Positions 1 through 12,370 are shown, numbered from the stretch's first letter. The stretch is DNA of 64,000 bases from Bimuria novae-zelandiae CBS 107.79 (GCA_010015655.1 ML976669.1:62001-126000), one strand, 5' to 3'. Notes: generated from the sequence alone by a model not told the origin. Program-made: numbers and translations.

Positions 1-1707
1 ATGAGCCATATGTACATGCGCAGCTCCGACTATGGCAACAGTCAGTGTCAATTACACGGTTGCGCATATTCGTGGTAGCGACCCCGCTTCGTCGTATTGA
101 ACCAGCGGGGCACGAGAGGGAAGTGGGAACATACCATGCCCTCGCTGTTTGCGGGTATGCCTTCGGTCAGTATGGCAAAACGCAGCTCATTGAGGCCCTC
201 GTCGACGCCCGAAGACGGGCCCTTGAGCAGGAGCACGTCGAGGTTAGGCATGGTGCATTGAGTTTATTCGCGGTTGATTCAATTGTTGTTTGTATGGGGC
301 GAGGACACGCTCGGGACGTCGCAAACGCTGCTCTTGCTTGGCATCGGCTCGTCGCTCGCGGCTACGACTTGACCATACATATGGAATGCGGTCCCGCGAC
401 AGCTTTCTGGCATCCTGACTTCTCTTTGTGAGCCATGGCAGTCTTTCAAGCCGTCTCGCTTCGACTGAGCGATACACCGTCTCATCCACGGGGACATACT
501 CGTCGCACGCACACTCAATAAGAGCTGGAATATCCATGGATGAGGGCGAAACACGTGCATCGGCAGCCTCCAGGCCTTTATGCGGACAACTATTCGCTGG
601 CTACTGCACAAGGCCTGATACAGCGCACAGTAATCTGTCCCACGATAAACTGACAGCTCTTGTCGACAACTCAACCCCCACGGCAAGCATCATGCCGCGC
701 AAGAGGCGTCTACTGCAGCTGGCCCAACACATTCACAAGCTCGATGCAAGCTATGCTAGTGCGGCCAGAGCTTGTCCACATCTTCGCCGTGGCCCACGAA
801 ACATTGGTACCTGGCTTTTTTCTGGTTGGGTTCCTTTCAAACTCGCCTTTTTCCGCGGCGGTCTCGGGGGTTAGTACGTCACATGGCGCTGCCGATTTGT
901 GGTCCATGGTTGATATTCGATGCAAACATTGCGAGCGGCGCATAGGCGAGCCCACTCTGGAGAAAACGACATCGTGGAGTTCAAGCACGCAATCGCCATC
1001 GTTCACGCTCCCATTGGCTGGTTCGCCGGGTCTGCTGTCCACTCTCGCAGTGCGGCCGCGCTAAGACTGCCGTTCCCGGTGCAGACCCTGTAGCTTCATC
1101 GATCCGAGCACACGGCGCAGACATCAGCGCCCACCGTCGTGCTTGTGTCTTACCGAACATCGCAGCGGGCCAGACGATTTCGTCACAGTGAAGTGCCCCT
1201 GCTAGACGCCTCGAGATGGATGACCCTCGCCCCTCCGTATTTTCTTCTGCTCCGAACGGGCCTCGTGCGCTACCAATAGAATTATAGGAGTGAGACTGCT
1301 ATTTGTTATTGCCATATCCCATTGTCTTTGGTCGGCCCGGCCTGTGACCGTCCGTTACCTACCTCGGCTGGCCCATTTGCTCATCCTCCCCGTCACGCAA
1401 TCCCACCTTCGTATCAGCCAATTCAGGCCAACGACCACGACAAGTAGGGCTTCGCGGCAGCTCTCCCGTGCGCACGCCCAGCCCTCGTTCAATTTGTGGC
1501 TTTTCAGGGTCCCAGAAAAGCAACGCCAGGGCCTTGGGTGCGCCGGCATTCATATAACCCAGCCGCCGGGTTCGTGTCTGGGGACTCTTGTCGAAGCTTG
1601 TGCATCTTATCTTCCTTGCGACAGAGCAATAAGCACGTCGTTCGGATTCCCGTTTTCCTTAGCTTTTCTTGTCCCAAGGCACCAGACTCTGGTCGCCCTT
1701 TCTTGCC
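1..1707. other. Left-end region without a supportable gene
   Basis: Base composition is normal here and several overlapping ORFs of 60-160 codons occur on both strands. None shows a recognisable domain, plausible splice continuity, or dominance over its opposite-strand overlaps. The last few hundred bases before 1708 should hold the promoter and 5' UTR of the sulfate permease. A terminal exon of a gene starting left of the window cannot be excluded. Confidence 0.5.
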
Positions 1708-4292
1708 ATGGCCTCCACGAGTACCAAGATCGGCCATGGGCTAGCCAAAGTCTTGGGTATTGACTTGCATTACCGCCATGAGACAGGGTCCGAGCAAGTA
1801 ACTCGCGGAGAGAGTGTCTTTTCCGTTGGCTCTGCGGATACCTACGTTGAACAAGAACCGACCGCATGGGACTGGCTTCGCGAAATCACACCCACCGGCA
1901 AAGACATCGCTCATTACTTCATCCATCTGTTCCCATTTTTGCACTGGATTACTCGCTATAACGTACAATGGCTTATTGGAGACTTGGTAGCTGGTGAGTT
2001 TGTCCTTAGCCTGTCACGAAGTGTACACTAATTTGTCCAAAGGTATCACCGTCGGTGCGGTCGTCGTCCCGCAGAGTATGGCATACGCGAAGCTTGCGCA
2101 GCTTAAACCTGAGTTTGGCTTGTACTCTTCGTTTATGGGTGTCCTTATATATTGGTTTTTTGCAACATCCAAGGATATCACGATCGGTCCCGTTGCTGTA
2201 CTGTCGACCGTCACCGGAAACGTCGTTCTCAAGGCGCAGGAAAAGATTCCCGACGTTCCTGCCGATGTTATAGCCTCCTCATTGGCCATCATTGGAGGCT
2301 CCATTGTGCTCTTCCTGGGTCTCGCCCGTTTGGGCTGGCTGGTCGAATTCATCACGCTCGCAGCTATCTCTGCCTTCATGACTGGAAGTGCCTTAAACAT
2401 CGCTGTTGGCCAAGTTCCGGCAATGATGGGCATCACTGGGTTCTCTACGCGCGAGGCGACCTACAAAGTGGTCATCAACATCCTGAAGCACCTGGGCCGA
2501 TCGGACCTCAACGCTGCTATCGGATTGACTGCGTTGACCATGCTTTACCTGATACGGTACATTTGCGGTTATCTTGCGAAGCGATACCCGACCAGACAGA
2601 AGACGTTCTTCTTCATCAGTACTCTGCGAACTGCCTTCGTCCTTCTCCTCTACATTGCCATCAGCTATGGCATCAACAAGAATCACCGGAGCAAGCCGAG
2701 GATATCTGTACTGAAAGACGTTCCCCGAGGATTTCAGCACGCCCGAGTACCGCACGTGACTACAGACGTCATCTCAGCATTTGCATCTGAGCTTCCGTCA
2801 ACCGTCATCGTGCTGCTTATTGAGCACATTTCCATCTCGAAGTCCTTCGGTCGTGTGAACAACTACAAGATCGACCCTTCCCAAGAATTGGTCGCTATCG
2901 GCGTTACCAACGTCCTCGGACCTTTCCTAGGTGCTTACCCTGCAACTGGTTCCTTTTCACGTACCGCCATCAAAGCTAAGGCCGGTGTGCGTACCCCGTT
3001 CGCTGGTGTTATCACCGCCCTAGTGGTGTTGCTAGCCATCTATGCTCTTCCAGCCATGTTCTGGTACATTCCGAACGCTGCGCTCTCAGCGGTCATTATC
3101 CATGCCGTAGGAGATCTCATTACACCTCCGAACACAGTATACCAGTTCTGGCGCATTTCGCCCTTGGAAGTTCCTATCTTCTTCGCGGGCGTTTTCGTCA
3201 CCATCTTCAGCAGCATCGAGAACGGGATCTACACCACTATCTCATGCTCGGCCGCGATTTGGATTTTCAGGGCTTTCAAGGCTCATGGCCGCTTCCTTGG
3301 AAAGGCCAGGGTTCACTCCGTCATTGGTGACCACCTTCTAGAATCAAAGGAGGAAAACGACAAAGGGCTTGACCGAACTCCTGGGCGTCGACGCCCGGCG
3401 GATAACGAAGACTCTGTACGCGACATCTATCTACCCCTTGATCATCAGGATGGTAGCAACCCAGAGATCACGCTCGAAGACCCTTATCCTGGTATTTTCA
3501 TCTACCGCTTTTCCGAAGGGTACAACTATCCAAATGCCAACCACTACTTGGATGAGCTCACGGATGCCATCTTCAAAAAGACTCGCCGTACCAATCCTAA
3601 CAGCTACGGTCGACCTGGTGTAAGTAGCCCTGACATTGTATCACTTATGGTGTGGAACAAATTACTAACGTACACAGGATCGGCCCTGGAACGACCCTGG
3701 CCCACGCCGTGGCAAAGAGGAAGATCCCTCTGACCACCGTCCTACTCTCAAGGCCATTATTCTTGACTTCTCGTCGGTCAACAATGTTGATCTCACTGCA
3801 ATGCAGAACATGATTGATGTGCGAAACCAGCTCGATCGATATGCTGCACCGGATACCGTCGACTGGCATTTCTGCAACATCAACAACCGGTGGACCAAGC
3901 GAGCGCTTGCAGCGGCAGGATTCGGGTACTATACCCCGGAGCCAGAAGACTCTGTCAGCAGTCGGTGGAAACCGATTTTCAGCGTTGCTGAAATCGGCGG
4001 TAGCAACAGCGTCGCGGCAGAGCTGGAAGCGAAGGAACGCAGACGGGCGCTCAAGGAGGCCGCGAAGCACGAAGGACAGGTAGACGACGATGTCGTCAAG
4101 GGCGAGAACTCTTCAGGTTCTGATGTGGACTCGCTGAACAAACAGCTGAGTCAGACGAAGGCATACGGCACGACGAGTGCGAAGCCGTCGAGGATCGCGG
4201 TGGTACAGGGCCTCAACAGGCCCTTATTCCACGTGGACATCACGGCTGCGCTGAACAGTGCGGTTGCGAATGCGCATAGGAAAAGTCATTGA
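1708..4292 (+). CDS. Sulfate permease (SulP family with STAS domain)
   Basis: Plasma-membrane sulfate uptake transporter feeding sulfate assimilation. Inferred exons are 1708-1993, 2043-3619 and 3678-4292, both introns with GT-AG ends; frames join exactly to give 825 aa, the usual length of fungal SUL1/SUL2 proteins. The start is the first in-frame ATG. The N-terminus (about residues 1-95) is soluble. Exon 2 opens with the SulP core (GITVGAVVVPQSMAYAKLA, then the GLYSSF and IGPVAVLS motifs) and continues through about ten hydrophobic segments. The C-terminal third, split by intron 2, is a cytoplasmic STAS domain (LKAIILDFSSVNNVDLTAM), followed by a charged Glu/Lys/Ser-rich tail. In this family the STAS domain supports trafficking and regulation. 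A molybdate or other oxyanion permease is possible but less likely given the STAS domain and length. No frame damage is seen. Confidence 0.95.
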
Positions 4293-4846
4293 GATACCCC
4301 AGATGGAAGCGGTAATTTAGCAAGAGGACAGTCACTTTGGTGTATATGTGCATAATTTTACGCGCGCTGAATCTGTGCCATAATTTTCTTTCATGCAATC
4401 TGAAGCAATCAGCTCATGAATCATAATACGTGCTGGTCCTTGATGGATGTGTGTCGTGAAGGTGAAATCCCCACGGTTCGGCCTCTTCGGGTTAGTGTCC
4501 GGGAGGAAAGCGGCGTGCGTCTCGGAGCTAAAACACCATTCGCATAGCTGTCCTCTACGATTCAGCCGAGCCGCGCCCTAGCCACCTCCACCCAGAGCTG
4601 TTCTCTTCGTTCCCGACCTGTATAATGATACAGTGGCCTTAGCACTTATAGTGCCCCTCCATTCATTTCTTTCCTGCGTTCAATTGATCATTGCGCCGGT
4701 GGAACGCTGCGCAGACGATTGGGCAAGCGAACCAGACACTTTCTCGTACCACGAGCTACCGCACGAGCGTCTATCCACAGACCTCAACGCAGGCACTTTC
4801 TCCATTCCCTACAGCAGACGAGTCCCCGCAGCGGACGTAATCAACC
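4293..4846. other. Intergenic region between sulfate permease and ERV46
   Basis: Contains the 3' UTR of the permease and the promoter and 5' UTR of ERV46. A short ORF overlapping the ERV46 start (from about 4633) is in another frame and resembles no protein. No RNA gene seen. Confidence 0.6.
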
Positions 4847-6316
4847 ATGCCGGCAAAATCACGGTTCACGCGCCTCGATGCGTTTACGAAGACGGTGGAG
4901 GATGCGCGCGTGCGCACGACGAGCGGTGGCATTGTGACCATCACAAGTTTGCTGGTTATTCTATGGTTGACGTGGGGCGAGTGGGCGGATTACAGGAAGG
5001 TCAGCGTGCGGCCGGAGTTGATTGTGGATAAGGGTCGAGGTACGCTGGTTCTCACCGGGAAGCATGAGAAGATGGAGGCATGTTAACGAGGCACAGGCGA
5101 GAAGATGGAAATTTCCATGAACATCACCTTCCCTCACATGCCGTGCGAGCTGCTCACGCTCGATGTTATGGACGTCTCCGGCGAATTGCAGATGGGCGTG
5201 TCACACGGTGTTAACAAGGTGCGGTTATCGCCTGCCAGCGAAGGGAGCCATGTGATTGAGATCAAGGCTCTTGATCTGTAAGTTACTGCACCCACTTCTT
5301 CCCTTTCACACCAGCTAATTCGGGTTTTAGGCACAAGGACGAAGCCTCCCATCTCGACCCCAACTACTGCGGCGAGTGCTACGGTGCGCCGGCTCCCTCT
5401 GACGCAGTCAAGCCCGGCTGCTGCAACACCTGCGACGACGTACGCAACGCTTACGCCTCCATCTCCTGGTCCTTCGGCCGCGGCGAAGGCGTTGAACAGT
5501 GCGAGCGCGAGCACTACGCCGAACACCTCGACGCCCAGCGCAAGGAAGGGTGCCGTCTCGAAGGCAGCATCAAGGTTAACAAGGTCATTGGGAACTTCCA
5601 TATCGCACCCGGAAAGTCTTTCTCTAATGGCAACATGCACGTCCACGACCTGGAGAACTACTTCAAAGATGAGATGCACACCTTCACGCACAAGATCCAC
5701 CACTTACGCTTTGGACCGCAGCTCAGCGACGCCGTGATTGCGGATATGCAGAGCAAGCATGCGAACTCGGGACCTGCCGGGTGGACGAACCATCACATCA
5801 ACCCGCTTGACAACACTGAGCAAGCTACGACCGAGAAGGGTTTCAACTTCATGTACTTCGTCAAGGTCGTTTCTACAGCCTATCTTCCCCTCGGGTGGGA
5901 AAAGGTTTCCGGTCGCGGAGCGCACGAGGATTCCCTCGGCGCAACCATCGACGCAAGCTACAAGGGCAGCATCGAGACGCACCAGTACTCCGTTACCTCT
6001 CACAAGCGTAACTTGGCAGGCGGGCCGGACGAGGAGGATGGGCACAAGGAGAGGATACACGCTCGCGGCGGTATCCCGGGCGTTTTCTTCTCTTATGTAA
6101 GTGAACTGACGTTTATCTCATGCGAAGGGGAGTAGCTAACAACACCAGGACATCTCCCCCATGAAGGTCATCAACCGCGAGGAGCGCGCCAAATCCTTCT
6201 CGGGCTTCCTCGTCGGCCTCTGCGCCGTCATCGGTGGCACACTCACCGTCGCGGCCGCCGTCGACCGCATGCTGTACGAGGGCGCCAACAGGATCAAGAA
6301 GATGCACTCCAACTAG
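4847..6316 (+). CDS. ERV46: Erv46/ERGIC3-type ER-Golgi cargo receptor subunit
   Basis: Membrane protein of COPII vesicles which, with Erv41, forms a receptor cycling between ER and Golgi and retrieving ER residents. Exons 4847-5039, 5097-5277, 5331-6096 and 6149-6316 join in frame to 435 aa, close to family length. The start begins with PAKSRFTRLDAFTKTVEDARVR, the standard N-terminal signature, followed by the first membrane segment (IVTITSLLVILWLTWGEW). The large lumenal domain carries PHMPCELLTLDVMDVSGE and a cysteine cluster (NYCGECYGA and CCNTCDD). The second membrane segment lies in exon 4 (GFLVGLCAVIGGTLTVAAAV), with a short cytosolic tail ending IKKMHSN. Downstream of the sulfate permease in the same direction with its own upstream region; no functional link is implied. 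Confidence 0.95.
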
Positions 6317-8029
6317 CAGTAGAGTAGCCGTCTGCAATCATCTCATCTTGTATCATTCCTTGTAGCATCCATCTCCCTTTCTCTCTCTCACTTGAACTTT
6401 CTCGGAGTTTTCGCGTCCCGAGGTATGCATTGCAAGGCGATCGTGTTTGGAGTTCGGCGTAACATAGGGTCCAGTTAGACTTTGGTCGCTTTTTCTGGAG
6501 GAGGGGTGTGGGTGGGGTGGGCTCTACGGAGCGGCGAAATGTATATGTTGAAGTATATGGAAGCATCATTTTGGCCAATGTAGATGCGGAATCTATTCAT
6601 CAAATCCATGTGTTTCTTCTCCTCGCTCTCTGTAACCTTTTTTTCGCGTGCATGTGGTAGGTTGGCGCCCAGACAGTTGCGCAGGTGGATGGATGGCTTC
6701 TTGGCAGCGTCTTTTTTGTCAATCGAGGTAAATTAAGTAAACCTGGTGGTCCACCCACTGCTTTTCTCCGCGCATTCATGTCATCATTTTAAGTATGCTA
6801 TAGGTGTAAGGTACAGTCGAATACATGGACTTCGTACCATGGTTCATACACCCCGACAGACCCCACAAGTTGCCGAAGCACGCGAGATGTCGCTCTGATA
6901 GCAGCAGCCTCTTCTACGCTTTTCGAAACACCCCCGAGTAGACGGCGAGCTGTGAGGAGAGACATGGAAAGATTCTTTCTGGATTCTCATGAGACGATTC
7001 GATACGAGCGAACTACTGCAACACAGGACTGTAACACAGGGAAAGTAGAAATGAGTACTTCTTGGCAAAGGGGTGGAATGCGCATTGTGAGAAGGACAGG
7101 GCTTTATTGTATTGTGGGCGTGGTTGTGGGGATTTGGTATGATCACAGCAGAGAGAATAACTGGATTGGATGGGTGCGCGCAGGCACACCCATGCCGTGG
7201 TAATTGACGATCCGACGAAGTTCTAGTGTTGAGCTGTGGCGTGAGCTGGATCCATGGCACGCGCAAAAAGGCTGTCAGAGGCGAAGTTCCTGGGCGTGCT
7301 TTGGAGGGTAGGTTGCAATGCACCAGTTCGCATATGTGTATTTTGGAGTAGGAAACTTTGGGGGGGTTACGACCTGTTAGTAACCAAGTGCTAATACCGT
7401 GGTGACTATATGAGGTACAACTCCTGCTTTGTACCACAGAAGGCAGGTGGTGGATCTTAATGGACCTCAGTGGACCTCCCTCGCGTTGTTGAGTCTCTCC
7501 CACGGAACCACCACACGAGCACACACGGGCGCCGCCAACGATCCAAAGAGTAGCTCCTGAGCACAAATACATTAAGCTGTAGACCATTCCCTCCAGATGC
7601 AAGTCCTCCTCAGAGGTTTCGACAGTCTGGGACAAGTGCCTTCACCAGGCGCCTTCGTCAAAAATCCATGTGTGCGCGTAGCAGTCCGTCACTCCCTGAT
7701 GTCCTCTCGCGCCCCCTTCTCCCCTTGCCTGTTTTTTTTTTTTCACTAGATAATATTCATCCTCAGAGGGTTCGGCAGTTCGGGCGGGCCCTTCATTATT
7801 CCCACTCGCCTTTGAGAGAGTGGAAGAGGTTTCGACATTGCTAAGATCGGTGATGACATTGGCTCTGAGGTCCGAGGCGTGGTAGACTGAGATGTGTGGT
7901 GGGGACTGAGCGGCGAAGGGAGGCTTGCGTCGAGGATGTGCAGCTAGAAGGGAAGGCATCTCTTCTAGGCTTTAGAAACACATGCGTAAGGCAGTCGTGT
8001 AGTAGGAATAATTAAATTAATAAGAATTA
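6317..8029. other. Intergenic region between ERV46 and the first AT-rich island
   Basis: Starts with the ERV46 3' UTR. A 263-codon open frame on the minus strand (6844-7635) and a 105-codon frame upstream of it (7642-7959) are rich in Ser/Pro/His/Cys without domain, signal peptide or membrane segments, and I do not call them genes. From about 7980 the sequence turns abruptly AT-rich, the border of a RIP-affected island. Confidence 0.5.
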
Positions 8030-8034
8030 GTATT

Positions 8035-8461
8035 TGTTAAGATCCCAAAGGGGTAGCTGGTCCCTAAGGGGCTAAGGTTGGTTCTCGGGCAGGAATACTG
8101 TAGTAGGACGGGAGAGGGTCGTAGTGATAGCTTGCGCTTGTCACTGGGGCGTTGGTATCGAAGGTGGGTATAACACAATCAAATCAACAAGGTTGCTTAT
8201 TCAGATCCAAACGATAGATTGATAAACAGGTTGAACACAAGTAGAAGAGACTCCTTCTTGCGTTCCTATATACTTCTCCTGCTCGACATGCTCGAAGCGA
8301 GCATAGCGAGCAGATGTCTTGGCTCCTGCGTCTGCTCGACTTGCTCGAGTCGAGCTCGTCGAGCAGTCACGTGATCCCCAGATACCGCGCCCCCATTGGT
8401 CACCTGTAGACCATAGGCGCCCTGGAGCCTAGCCAAGTGTCTGTACGATTGGATCTTAACA
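8035..8461 (-). mobile_element. Solo LTR of the Gypsy-2 family with perfect target duplication
   Basis: The sequence is the reverse complement of the LTRs at 48663-49036 and 57015-57442, with the same inverted termini (TGTTAAGATC / GATCTTAACA). It is flanked by the perfect 5-bp duplication GTATT (8030-8034 and 8462-8466), so it is a complete LTR without interior, the product of LTR-LTR recombination after an independent insertion in the opposite orientation. It keeps the two-copy form of the internal palindromic repeat (GCTCGAC...GTCGAGCAG) and a TATA-like stretch near 8270. It is much less CpA-depleted than the AT-rich DNA around it. Confidence 0.93.
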
Positions 8462-8466
8462 GTATT

Positions 8467-8863
8467 AAGGTATTAAAAGAAAGGGTTAAGGGATAGAATA
8501 ATAGTTTATAGTAAAAGTAAATGTAAATATGAAAGCTTTTTATTTTTATCTTCTATTATCTTTTTATTTATAACTTATACTACTTTACTAATCAATAGTA
8601 ATACTTTATGATATTTTTTATACGACTAGTTATGTAACTCTTTTACTAAAGTTTTTATTTTAATATTTAACCTAAGTTTAAATTCTTCCTTAGTAATAAA
8701 GAAAATAAATTTATATATACTGAGCTATTAAATAAGGCTTTTAGATATAATTTTATTAGCTTACTATATATATATAATTATATTTAGTAAAACTAATCCA
8801 AGTAAGTCATATTATATATTTATATAAAAAACTTTTTAATATTAGTAGGTCTAAATAAATTCT
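8467..8863. other. AT-rich, RIP-degraded DNA of unknown origin
   Basis: Very AT-rich with few CpA or TpG dinucleotides and stops in all frames. It is probably the remains of an older repeat into which the solo LTR and the short LTR element inserted. No terminal repeat or reading frame could be matched. Confidence 0.5.
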
Positions 8864-9035
8864 TGTTGCAAAAGGCACCTTGCTAGAGCTTTCTACGCTA
8901 GCTAGGGTTAAGTCGAGCAGCCAAGCAGCCAAGCACGCAATTTCCTAAACCTATAAATAGCTAGTCGTCGTAGAGCTTCCTCTCCTTAATAAACTTTATT
9001 TTTAAGCTCCTTAATTATTATAACTATATGCTATA
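8864..9035 (+). repeat. Left LTR of the compact element
   Basis: Starts TGTTGC and keeps the GC-rich segment GTCGAGCAGCCAAGCAGCC. Its right end is RIP-converted (CTATA where the other LTR has CCACA). Confidence 0.85.
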
Positions 9036-10504
9036 GTTATAAGCCTAGTATTTTTATAATACTTTATAATATACTTACTCTATACTAGTTAATAATTATA
9101 GTAATAAACTATTTCTTACTTTTTATTATTTTTACGCTTACATTTTAATGCTTATAACATATAATAGAGCTAAACTATATAATAACTACTATAAAGCTCC
9201 TAGTAAGTAATTAATTTATAAATTATAACTTATTCCTATTTTAGTACGCGTAGCTTAAGTACCACGTAAAAGCTTAGGGGATATAAAGTTATATTAACTT
9301 TAAGACTCCTAAGTAGATAAATATACACGACTAGGCTCTAAAGCTACTAAATATAAATACTAAGGGCAAGCCTTATATATAATAGCTTAAGTGCTATAAG
9401 CTAGATTCTACTATTTATAATTAGTTTATAATAAAGCTTTAGGCACTTTAAAACTAGGTTTATACTATAGTTAATTTATAAAGGCTAGAGCTTATAATAC
9501 TATAGTTAAGTAAGTAGTAGACGCTATAGGTACTAATTAAAGAACTTAAAAATAATTTTTATTTAAGTAATAATAATTAGAAGGAGCAGGTACGACATAT
9601 ATATAGAGAGGTTACCCTACGCCTACAGAGTAGCAGAACAACAGACATAACTAAATGGCTATCTGAATGGAACCGCGCACACGCTAACGCTGTGCTCCTA
9701 GATCTCCTAAAGATAAAAGGTATGCTGCTAATAAAGGATTTCCTACGCTCAGCACTACGATACAACTATAAGTAGGCTTAGAGAGAGCTTAATAACCTAT
9801 CGCGACCAGGCGCAGTAGTAACTCTATCTCTAGAAGGATACGCTCGCTGGCTCGCGTAGCTTGACTAAACAACTAAGCACGCAGGCATGTACGCTACGCT
9901 TAGAGGGCGCACTCCTAATATAAGCTACAAGTACCTATATAGAGTAAATAGCTAGTATTAATAGAAGCCTATAAAGTGTAACCGCCTTTAGTATACGCTC
10001 TAAGGAGAAGTATCTTATAAGCTTTATAATAAGCTTATAAGTAAGGAGATTAGTAAAATTAAAAGCTAAATTTAAAAGAATTAGTAAAAAGTATTATTAA
10101 CTAAGCTTAAGTATAAGGTGTAAGTAGTAGACCCTCCTTTAGTCTTTCTAAAGAATATTAAAGTATAGATTATAATAAGCCTATAAGTAAGTAAGCCTTT
10201 ACTAGCTAGGCGCTATAATTTTATAGCTACTTATTTTCTTATTTATTTATATAAGTACTCGCACGGGTCACGTTGTAAGTAAATAGTTACCTTTAAATAT
10301 TTATTAAAGCTTTATAGTAAAAGTACGCTGCTCCTTTTTTACCTTTCTCTTAAAACTATATATAAACTAGCTACTTAGACTAATTACTTAGCAAGCTAAG
10401 AATTTAAGCTAGACGCTTTTTAAGCTCTACGCGTAAGTTTACCACCTTTTATACTTTAAGTTACTATTTAGCTTATTTTACTACGCTCTATAAGCTAGGG
10501 GGTA

Positions 10505-10676
10505 TATTATAAAAAATACTTTACTAAAACTTTTTACGCTAGCTAAGGTTAAGCTAAATAACTAAGTAGCTAAGTACGTAATCCCTTAAACTTATAAATA
10601 ACTAGTTGTTATAGAGCTTCCTCTCCTTAATAGACTTTGTTTTCGAGCTCCCTAATCGTTGTGACTGTGCGCCACA
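10505..10676 (+). repeat. Right LTR of the compact element
   Basis: Mirror situation of the left LTR: the left end is RIP-converted (TATTATAAAAAATACT), while the right end (TTCGAGCTCCCTAATCG to GCGCCACA) is undamaged. Differences between the two copies are overwhelmingly C/T and G/A transitions. Confidence 0.85.
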
Positions 10677-10681
10677 ATTCT

Positions 10682-12370
10682 GTTAGAAAAAAAAGCTTCT
10701 ACTTAGAAACCTTATTAAAAATGTAGAAAAAAATATTATTACTTAAAGTACTTAAAAAAACAAGCATATAATATTTGAAAATATTTTATATTGTGTTTAA
10801 ATTAACTTTCGTAGAAGCGTAATTGTAGTCTATAGTTAGGTAACGTATACCCCACTATATAATTATTATAGGGAAAAATCAAGGTTTAGAAGGGAAGGAT
10901 TGTTGAGGCGGGAAGTGACTGAACCATCCACTAACAACAACATTAGTAGTGCAATAATAGCATCAAGGGCGGCGGTACATATCTATGTTCCGACTCGATA
11001 CTAAACGACCAAGAGTATGCAATGACAAGAAAGGGTGCCCATCAAGGGAACACAAGTCGGGCTGGATGTGATGTGGTGGTGGTTGTCATCCGAAGTGAGT
11101 AGACGAGATGGAGCGAAGCGGACGGGAGCAGGCCTTTAAGCACTATTTTGAAGCACTGGCTTTCACTCCGAGGTGCTTGCAGCTTTGGATGTATGTCTTT
11201 CCTAGTTTTCGTCAACGCTTACTCCCTTCACAGATTGGGTCCTGCGGATTTTTCTGGCTGCGGTGAGCGCGAATGACCCCTGAGAGAAGGAATAGACCTC
11301 GGGACAGTGGAACGGCAAGCCTAGAATACAGCGGTCGACGACAGGAGAAAATACCGGTGTCATTCTGGTCTTGCTCATTAGTACTAGGTGCTTCTCATGC
11401 CCCACGGCAACTGCTGTGCAGACAAGTTGGAATCACTCAAATGATAGCAAAAGAAGCGCATTCCCACAGTTGACACGACCTACCAAGCGTCTAAACACTT
11501 GTAATCATTGGGTTTACACAACTACCGCGTTTTCGTACGGATTCGAGCCGTCTGTGGCTTGCGGAAGCGATTAATGCCAAAACAATCATACGCTCGCCCT
11601 TCTATCCACTACGGTCCTGCGAAGTTTTCTGTCTGAGGCGAGCGCGAATGTCTCTCAGAAAGAAGGACCGAACGAAGAGACCCAGGTTTGGAAACATACG
11701 GCAAGAGGACACAAGTGTCTAGGTAGTCTGAGTATTAGTCGTGAGAACCAGATGCCCCGCAAGCTCTCAAGTATGTACAATTGATCTGCTTCGACCGGAT
11801 CGATGGCCTCTGGAAAGAGGACATGTTGGAATAATAGACGCGCTCGAACGATGGAACAAGCACAAGAAACACACAACCGCAGTTAGGACTACCCTCTTTG
11901 GTGTTATATCACTGGAATCGCTGCGGTTTTGAAGACTAGTATATTACTATAGTACGTACCGCCGTGCCTCAAAGAAACTAGCAAGGAGAAGATAATCACA
12001 TGCACATCCTTCGTACAATACTACAACCCATCAACCTCTATCTCTATCTGCGCTCACGCCATCGATAATAGCCACCGCCAATTCAACAGGTCTGCCGCCA
12101 ACAATTCGACTTAAAGCCACTCGAGGTTCGCAAAACGAAGCCATCACTAAAGTAGACTCAACTTTTCAATATCAACATGCAATTTACATAAGCAAGCCAA
12201 TATACAAGTACACAACGCCCAGTGCCAATATATGCAGGTATCAACCCTTACCCAACATTCAGACCCCGTCCTAGCATAACTTATCGTATCATAATACCTC
12301 AACCACCTTTCATCACTCAGTCCATGAAACAACTTGCAAACAGACCAACTCTGTTCTCATATCCAAACAT
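10682..12370. other. Island border and intergenic region upstream of a degenerate duplication
   Basis: AT-rich, RIP-like to about 10860, then normal composition. ORFs of 60-75 codons on both strands are unconvincing. Contains a diverged direct duplication described separately. The last part holds the 3' UTR of the minus-strand LMBD1-type gene that ends at 12371. Confidence 0.5.
11238..11410 (+). repeat. Diverged direct duplication, copy 1 (copy 2 at about 11611-11775)
   Basis: The stretch GGTCCTGCGGATTTTTCTGG with the following GAGCGCGAATG...GAGAGAAGGA recurs at 11611 as GGTCCTGCGAAGTTTTCTGT with GAGCGCGAATG...CAGAAAGAAGGA. Similarity continues patchily to a shared ATGCCCC block about 150 bases on. 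The spacing is about 373 bp. Origin and function are unknown. Confidence 0.6.

Larger units (their letters stand above)
8864..10676 (+). mobile_element. Compact (1.8 kb) LTR element, probably gag-only and non-autonomous
   Basis: Two direct repeats of 172 bp (8864-9035 and 10505-10676) bound this element. The first starts TGTTGCAAAAGGCACC, and the second starts with its RIP-converted form and ends GCGCCACA. The 5-bp duplication ATTCT flanks it (8859-8863 and 10677-10681). A purine tract (agctaggggg) just before the right repeat fits a polypurine tract and gives plus orientation. The interior is only about 1.47 kb. Its least mutated part, about 9590-9960, reads as a Gag-like helical segment (WLSEWNRAHANAVLLDL) interrupted by RIP-type stops. 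No protease, reverse transcriptase or integrase motif is seen, so it would depend on a partner element. An internally deleted autonomous copy is the alternative. Confidence 0.82.

Noticed and set aside
45..874. Open frames of 128-148 codons at the left edge (45-431, 428-874 plus; 244-686 minus)
   Set aside because: Several frames overlap on both strands, the first starts with a non-ATG codon, and none has domain-like content.
6844..7959. Minus-strand frames of 263 and 105 codons
   Set aside because: Composition is Cys/His/Ser/Pro-rich low complexity without homologous feel; frames are adjacent but no convincing splice joins them into a protein.
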